Assembly: GCA_038025085.1 (NCBI GenBank)
Contig: CM076139.1
Coordinates: 48,836,807 to 48,900,806 of the forward strand
DNA from: Tetragonia tetragonoides
Lineage: Eukaryota; Streptophyta; Magnoliopsida; Caryophyllales; Aizoaceae
Length of the DNA: 64,000 nt
Direction: 5' to 3'
Both the position numbers and the translations under genes were made by a program. How positions within the stretch are numbered: position 1 is the first letter of the stretch; each line of letters starts with the position of its first letter. The notes beneath the pieces were generated by a model. The model saw only the letters and a program-made list of their open reading frames with translations, did not search any database and had not been told where the DNA came from. Of this stretch, positions 58,421 through 64,000 are shown piece after piece.

Positions 58421-59200
58421 AATGGACGGAATAGCACTTTCGTGGGAGGATGGAGCATTGATCACTTCATAACTGCATAATGACCTTATATTTTTAACTA
58501 GTAGGGTGACTCTTACATTTATCAAGTTTATCTAAAATTTTGCCTTATATTTTTAAGACACTTGAATAATGTGTTTTTTTCATCGAATTAAACTAGCAGT
58601 GCAACTATGAACCAAATTAGTGAAAAATAACACACGTATCCTTAACTAGTAAAGAATAATATACATGCATCTTGTTAAAGCCTAGGTGGCTAATACTTTC
58701 ATTAGTAACCACTTTTTTTTTTTGGGGAGATTATTATTAGGGACATAATGTTATGTCAGTACAAACATAAACTTGTCACGTGACACATCATTCATCTTTA
58801 ATGCCTTATTATTAGTTGACTTAATTAGCATATTTTTTTAAATTACAAAATAAAATAATTTAAGTTGAATTATGTAAGTCCAAAAATTATATGTCAGCAC
58901 AAGTCCTGGTTAGACTTTTATCCATTTATGCAGGTAACATGTACAGGTAACTTAAAATGGTGTATACCATTATTGAACCAGCCAGCCAATTTAGTCTTTC
59001 AAGTGACCACCGCCATATTTGTCAAGCATCTGGTAGTTGAAATTTGACATAATAATAATTGAGAGGGACTTTGTTTATTTAATTTGGTTTATACGGACGT
59101 GCACTATGACTTGTTTACTTTTCTACGTGCTACACATTACTCACACTTTAAGAGTCAAATTAACTCTGCATGAATTCTTTTGTGCCGCAGTTTGATTAAT
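58421..59200. other. Intergenic region, nothing recognised
   Basis: AT-rich; no supported ORF or element. The short plus-strand ORF at 58865-59047 looks random. Confidence 0.4.
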
Positions 59201-59221
59201 TTTTTAATGGTAAACCTAGTT

Positions 59222-59283
59222 GACCGCTGCCTTAGATTGAATAAAGCAACCAGACCGCTGCCTTAGATTGAATAAAGCAACCA
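59222..59283. repeat. Two tandem 31-bp units
   Basis: gaccgctgccttagattgaa...caacca is repeated head to tail, identical apart from the end. It is part of the module found five times upstream of the dioxygenase. Confidence 0.93.
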
Positions 59284-59327
59284 TAATACTTACTTCCTCA
59301 AAACAAATCTTTTGTTTTTACTTTCTC

Positions 59328-60200
59328 TTGCCAAACAGTTTGCCAAACTATTTTCACCTACAGCTATAGTTATAGCTAATTTTGTAAAAACTATTCATAC
59401 AAGCTTTTACCTGCAGCTACAGCTAGTACATTAGAATTTCATAACAATTTTCAAGAGTTTTCTACTACTAATTTCTTTCCTATTTGAACATTTGACAATT
59501 ACAGGTACGACTAATTTTGTCAAACATAGCTAACCCTTAATTTAAAAATAATATTGTTAGATTCATTTAAAACAATTCTTTGAAAAATCTTAGGGTTTAT
59601 TCTCCTCAACTTCCCCATGAATTATTCAGTAAAATTAAGTCCAATTCAGTAAAATTCAGTTCAGTTCAGTAAAAAGAAGTTCAGTTCAGAAAAATTTAGT
59701 TAGTTCGGTAAAACAAAGAACAAATTTACTCTTTGTAATTGTAGATTTAGTAAAAATAAGTTCAGTTCAGAAAAATTCAGTTCACTTCAGTAAATTTCAA
59801 TTCAGTTCAGTATTGTGCAGATAAATTCAGTGAAAAAAAGTTGAATAGAATAGGCCCTTATTTGGTACAAATGATAATTAAGGTTATGTTTGGCACAAAC
59901 GATTATCTTTTCAATAAAAGTTACCGCTTGAAACTCACAACTAGTGTTTTTTTTACTCTGCCAAATAGTTTGTCAAATTATATACTTTCACCTGCAGCTG
60001 CAGCTATAGCTAATTTTGTTAAAGCTATCCATACAAGCTTTTACTTGCACTTACAGTTACAAATAGTTTATTAGCATTTTGTAGCAATTTTTTGCAGTTT
60101 TTTACTAATTGCTTTCTTATTTCAACATTTGACAGTTACAATTACGACTAATTTTACCAAACATAGTTAACCCTTAATTTAAAAATAATATTGTTAGATT
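59328..60200. repeat. Direct duplication carrying MITE copies b and c
   Basis: 59380-59565 and 60010-60200 match (caagcttttacYtgcaSYtac..., then taacccttaatttaaaaata and atattgttagattca). Copy c (59883-60170) has MITE ends GTTATGTTTGGCA...CCAAACATAGTTAAC; copy b lacks the left end. Because the right-hand flank is also shared, this is a local duplication and not two insertions. TTCAGTAAAA-type repeats lie between. Confidence 0.75.
59627..59840. repeat. Degenerate tandem array of ttcagttcagtaaaa
   Basis: About a dozen imperfect units of ttcagt(t/a)cagtaaaa fill this interval. A similar short run occurs near 25026-25066. No coding potential. Confidence 0.8.
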
Positions 60201-60504
60201 CAAATTATTGACGGTTAAAGCGGTGTATGTGAAAAAACAAACATCAAACTTTTGAGAACAGAGGAACTACACCATTTTTTCTTTTAGATTTCGGTATCTG
60301 GTGTGATCTCAGCAACTCTAATTAAAGTGATCCGCTGTCTTTGGTTGAATAAAGCCCATAGAATACTACTTCACTTACTAGTCACTAGTCATTAGTCAAT
60401 ATTGATTACCACTGACCAAAAACATTATTAATCCAATAAGTAACAAAAAAAAAAAATCAGGGTCGTTGCAAAAAGAATCCACATAATTTAGTCCTTGAGC
60501 AATG

Positions 60505-60510
60505 TATATA
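60505..60510 (+). promoter_or_regulatory. TATA box of the dioxygenase gene
   Basis: TATATA 83 bases before the ATG of the F3H-like gene, within tgtatataacag. Confidence 0.5.
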
Positions 60511-60592
60511 ACAGATAAAAAGAGGGTCCTAACCATTATCATTACACATCGATAAAAATTAAACTAGCCAACAAGAGAAAAAGTTAATTATC

Positions 60593-62946
60593 ATGGCCTC
60601 AACAACAGCCGAAGTACGTATAACACCAACAGCACTATCAAAACTAGATCAAAAGACACTAAACAAAGAATATGTGATAGATGAGAGGGACAGAGCTAAG
60701 GTGGCTTACAATGACTTCAGCGACGACAACATTCCGGTGGTGTCGATGGCCGGGATCAACGAGGACTACCCAGGTGGTCGGAGAGCTGAGATAATGAAGA
60801 ACATTGTTGAGGCTTGTGAAGATTGGGGTATTTTACAAGTTGTTGATCACGGGGTTGATACTCAAGTTATGACTAATATGGCTGAGGGTTATAGGCAATT
60901 CTTTTCTTTGCCTGATCATGAGAAACTTCAACTTGAGATGGTTCCTGGTACTAGGGGTGGCTTCCAAATCTCTAGCAATCTCCAGGTAAATTTAAAACTA
61001 TTTGTGTTGATTTAATTTTGATCAGAATCTAAGCATAAATGATACTCGTGAAGTTGTGAGAAGCCGAAAATTGAATGCTATAATCTACATTTGTGTTGAT
61101 TTAATTTGTGTTGAGTAAATAACTTGTGAAGGCTATATAAGCCGAAAAAATCAATCAGAAACTTCACAATTTATTTGTGTTCGTTGATTAACTTGTGAAG
61201 TTTTTGTTGAATTTTTGAGTAAGTGAATGAGTTAGTTACATGTTAACAAAAAACATGTATTCTATAACATGTAGATATTGATTATTTTAGAGCTGTCAAA
61301 TAAGTCGTGTTGGATCGTGTCGGGTTTGGTTTCATGTCAAAGAATTCTAATCATAGGGTTGACTTTCACTTAAACATATCTAAATGTATGTCAAGATTTG
61401 CATTAGATCGATAATGTAAACACTAAAAGAATTTTAAAAAAGGAAAAGAAAAAAAAAAAGGTCAATATTTTTTCTCTAATTCTTTAGTTATACAAATAGT
61501 ATTCTTTTGAGGATTGGAAACGGAGATGGAGGAGTTATCATTGATTGATAGCCTAATAGCGGCATGTACAAGTAATATTTAATTGAAGGATGATGTATAT
61601 ATTTGACTTTGATAGGGGGAAGATGTGTTCAATTGGCGTGAGCTATTTGTGTTCTCAACCCACCCGGTAAACAAGAGGGACTACACAAGATGGCCCGAAA
61701 AGCCCAAAGAATGGAGGGCCGTGGCTGAGAGCTACAGTGAGCAGATAATGGGCCTATCTCATAGGGTGTTTGAGCTGCTATCAGAAGGCATGGGCTTGGA
61801 AAAAGATGCAATTGCAAAGTCCATGGGCCTAATTGACATGAATGTGGTGGGTAACCATTATCCTAAGTGCCCAGAACCAGAAGCTGCTATTGGGCTTAAA
61901 CGCCATACTGATCCAAGTGCTATTACTGTGGTTGTCCAAGACCATGTTGGTGGGCTTCAGGCTACTAAAGATAATGGCAAGACTTGGGTCACTGTTAGGC
62001 CCATCAAAGATGCTATCGTTGTTAACCTCGGGGATTATCTCTATGTAAGTCTTTTCTCTTTCAACTTTAACGGTTAAGCTAGCTGATATTACATCTCACA
62101 AACCTACTTAATATATAAGAGAAATGGTCTAGATAGTATTAAGATTTAAGAAGTAGTAACTATGATAACCAAATGCGAGTTCAATTCTCATAACTAATAA
62201 CTTGTGAACTCCTCTTTATTTTCCCAAGTTGTGGGTCCTTATTCCTACTCATATAAATAAATATATTAAATTTAACTAAAAAGTTACAAATTGGATCACT
62301 AACTTTCACCAACTAATACTATAGAGGGATTCTCCACCTTTTATAGAATTTGTTAATTAAAATAGTTTGGGCTAACGCAATAGCAGCAATAGTAGAATTC
62401 AATTAACATAAAAACTTATTTTAGGCAGCCTTATACATGTAGCGCAATATTTGTGAGTAAAATAATGATGCTTGTGAATTGGATTAATAAAAATAATAAA
62501 AAATAAAAATAAAAGATTCTTCTTGATGAAAATTTTATACTTCTGACCGTTTTATGTATGAGACTCCCTCATAAAAGTAGTATTATCCGGTTTTAGCACA
62601 AACAATAAAGAGAATGATATGGTTTGTTATATTGTATGAGCAGTACATGAGCAATGGAAGGTTTAAGAGTGCAGATCATCAAGCAATTGTGAACTCAGTA
62701 GAGACTCGGTTGTCAATCCCATCATTCGTAAAGCCACAACAAGAGGCAATAGTGTATCCTTTGAATGTAAAGGAAGGAGAGAAGTCATTGTTGGAAGAGC
62801 CTATTACATATACTGAGATGTGTAAGTGGCACAGCAGCAACTATCTTGAAATTGTGAGGATTAAGAAAGCAGCTAAGGAGGAAAACTGGTCTCAAGAATT
62901 ACTGGACTACAAGCTTAGCCAACTTAAGGCATTAAAGACTTTGTAG
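60593..62946 (+). CDS. Flavanone 3-hydroxylase-like 2-oxoglutarate/Fe(II) dioxygenase
   Basis: Soluble 2-OG-dependent dioxygenase most like naringenin 3-dioxygenase (F3H), which makes dihydroflavonols. Exons 60593-60985, 61616-62044 and 62644-62946 join in phase 0 (374 residues; F3H about 358-370, also three exons). DIOX_N part: RAKVAYNDFSDDNIPVVSMA, RRAEIMKNIVEACEDWGI, GGFQISSNLQGEDVFNWREL. Core: HYPKCPEP, GLKRHTDP with iron ligands His228 and Asp230, GGLQATKDNGKTWVTV, SADHQAIV with His286, and the 2-OG clamp RLS (Arg296, Ser298). All cofactor residues are present. F3H usually has NLGDHGHYLSNGRF; here it reads NLGDYLYYMSNGRF, and the start and C-terminus also differ, so the substrate may not be naringenin. 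Repeated modules lie upstream. Confidence 0.88.
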
Positions 62947-63510
62947 TTTGGTTTGTGATCACACTTCAATCTATGTAGTTACTATATAGTGATGATCACT
63001 ATATAGTAAGCCCCTCCTTAGTTCCGCCACTGCCAGCAGTGTTATGTAATTCTATTCACTTCGTTCGAGAATAATTGTTACTAGTGTGTATCTCGTGCTT
63101 GGCACGTTTTGTTTTCATGTTTTATGGTGGTATAATAATACTTGTCAAAATAAATTTTATGAGAAGAATATGTAAGAAATGATCAAATATGAAGAAATTG
63201 TCGAGTTACAATTTCAATTCTCTTTTAGTTGTAAATTTTCCTTTTATCATTCTTTACCAACACTTAAAATAAAATTAGCATTTAAGAGTAAACCCAGCTA
63301 AAAGTAAAAATTAGAAGAGAGTAATACTTGCCTCTCTTCTTTCAAAAAACTATGGCCTCTCTTTTCTCTCAACTCTTGAAGCTCTATACGATATGAAATC
63401 GGGGCTGTCGTTGGTCATCTATCAGCGATAAGCCCCTCTTTCTACTAGATTTTTTCATTTTTCATTATTATTTGGCTTTTTAAATTGAGTAGGTCAATAA
63501 ATTCCGCTCC
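62947..63510. other. 3' flank of the dioxygenase gene, nothing recognised
   Basis: 3' UTR and AT-rich intergenic sequence. No supported feature. Confidence 0.4.
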
Positions 63511-63640
63511 ATTGTGAGGTTTTAATCGCTCCTTTTGGTGAGATTTTGATCAAACCAATTGTGATGTTAATTTGACTCCTTTTGTGAGGTTCATTTTGAC
63601 TCCATTTGTGAGGTTCACTTTGACTCCTTTTGTGATGATT
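63511..63640. repeat. Short tandem array around tttgactccttttgtgaggttca
   Basis: Four to five imperfect units of about 24-32 bp (ttttgtgaggttYattttgactcc). The ORF downstream (63669-63968, 99 codons, MWFMEYGWVSSARR...) matches no family I know and is not annotated as a gene. Confidence 0.75.
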
Positions 63641-64000
63641 ATTTCTTCATCTTTGGAGGGTTGGTAGTTTGTGGTTTATGGAGTACGGTTGGGTGTCCTC
63701 TGCTCGGAGGATTTTCTTCTTGGCTATAGGACATCTTAGTCTCTATTTAATTAGTTCGAAACTGAAGGTAGAACATGAAGTTGATAGTTTGCGGCTTCAG
63801 TTCGTTCGTAACGGTGATATCGCGGATCTTATTCTTCAAGAGGCAGTCTACAATATTAGAGTTATGCATTCATCGAGGCTATGGCAAAGTCTTCCGCAAA
63901 GAGGTTGTGATATGAAAAACAGCGATAAAAAGGAAGCTGTTCGGAATCGTCAAATCTCAAGTGCTTGATAGTCTTTCAATTAGAATGTTTTCTGATGTTT

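Noticed and set aside
63669..63968. 99-codon ORF near the right edge
   Set aside because: No recognisable domain, no splice context, unusual composition; may be part of a gene or element continuing past the window, but this cannot be supported.

Overview
The window is plant nuclear DNA, from a core eudicot. It has intron-rich housekeeping genes, a tandem cytochrome P450 family, tRNA-derived SINEs, plant LINEs and LTR retrotransposons, MITEs and a CACTA element. Gene structures and protein similarity fit a dicot; the Amaranthaceae/Caryophyllales are my guess and are not proven by the sequence.

Layout. 1-2.9 kb: 5' part of a minus-strand 20S proteasome alpha-4 (PAC1) gene with a leader intron. 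4.1-9.3 kb: complete 14-exon ETG1/MCMBP gene with an E2F site upstream. 10.0-12.1 kb: CYP81-1 (minus strand). 13.4-24.85 kb: an old minus-strand LINE (LINE A) carrying a gag-only Ty3 element, a SINE and a 2.4-kb probable solo LTR. 25.8-37.8 kb: a second LINE with its 5' third inverted, flanked by a perfect 11-bp target duplication and interrupted by a young, intact Copia element (29.5-35.2 kb). 37.8-45.1 kb: a second, decayed copy of the ETG1-CYP81 segment (ETG1 pseudogene plus CYP81-2). 45.5-49.3 kb: a third copy (smaller ETG1 remnant plus CYP81-3). 52.7-54.8 kb: CYP81-4 in the opposite orientation. 55-60 kb: MITEs, a CACTA element, a SINE and short repeated modules. 60.6-62.9 kb: a three-exon flavanone-3-hydroxylase-like 2-oxoglutarate dioxygenase.

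Biology. ETG1 and PAC1 are housekeeping genes. The four CYP81 genes, all with open reading frames, and the dioxygenase could together form a local specialised-metabolism cluster; co-function is inference. The CYP81 array grew by segmental duplication that carried along a 5'-truncated ETG1 copy, which decayed while the P450s stayed open. CYP81-4 has Asn in place of the conserved I-helix Thr.

The main structural discovery is the 5'-inverted LINE. Its break, orientation, poly(A) tail and target-site duplication match the twin-priming model, and the third duplicated segment preserves a related empty site. No CRISPR array, rRNA or intact tRNA gene was seen. All splice sites were assigned by eye from GT/AG signals, reading phase and family similarity.
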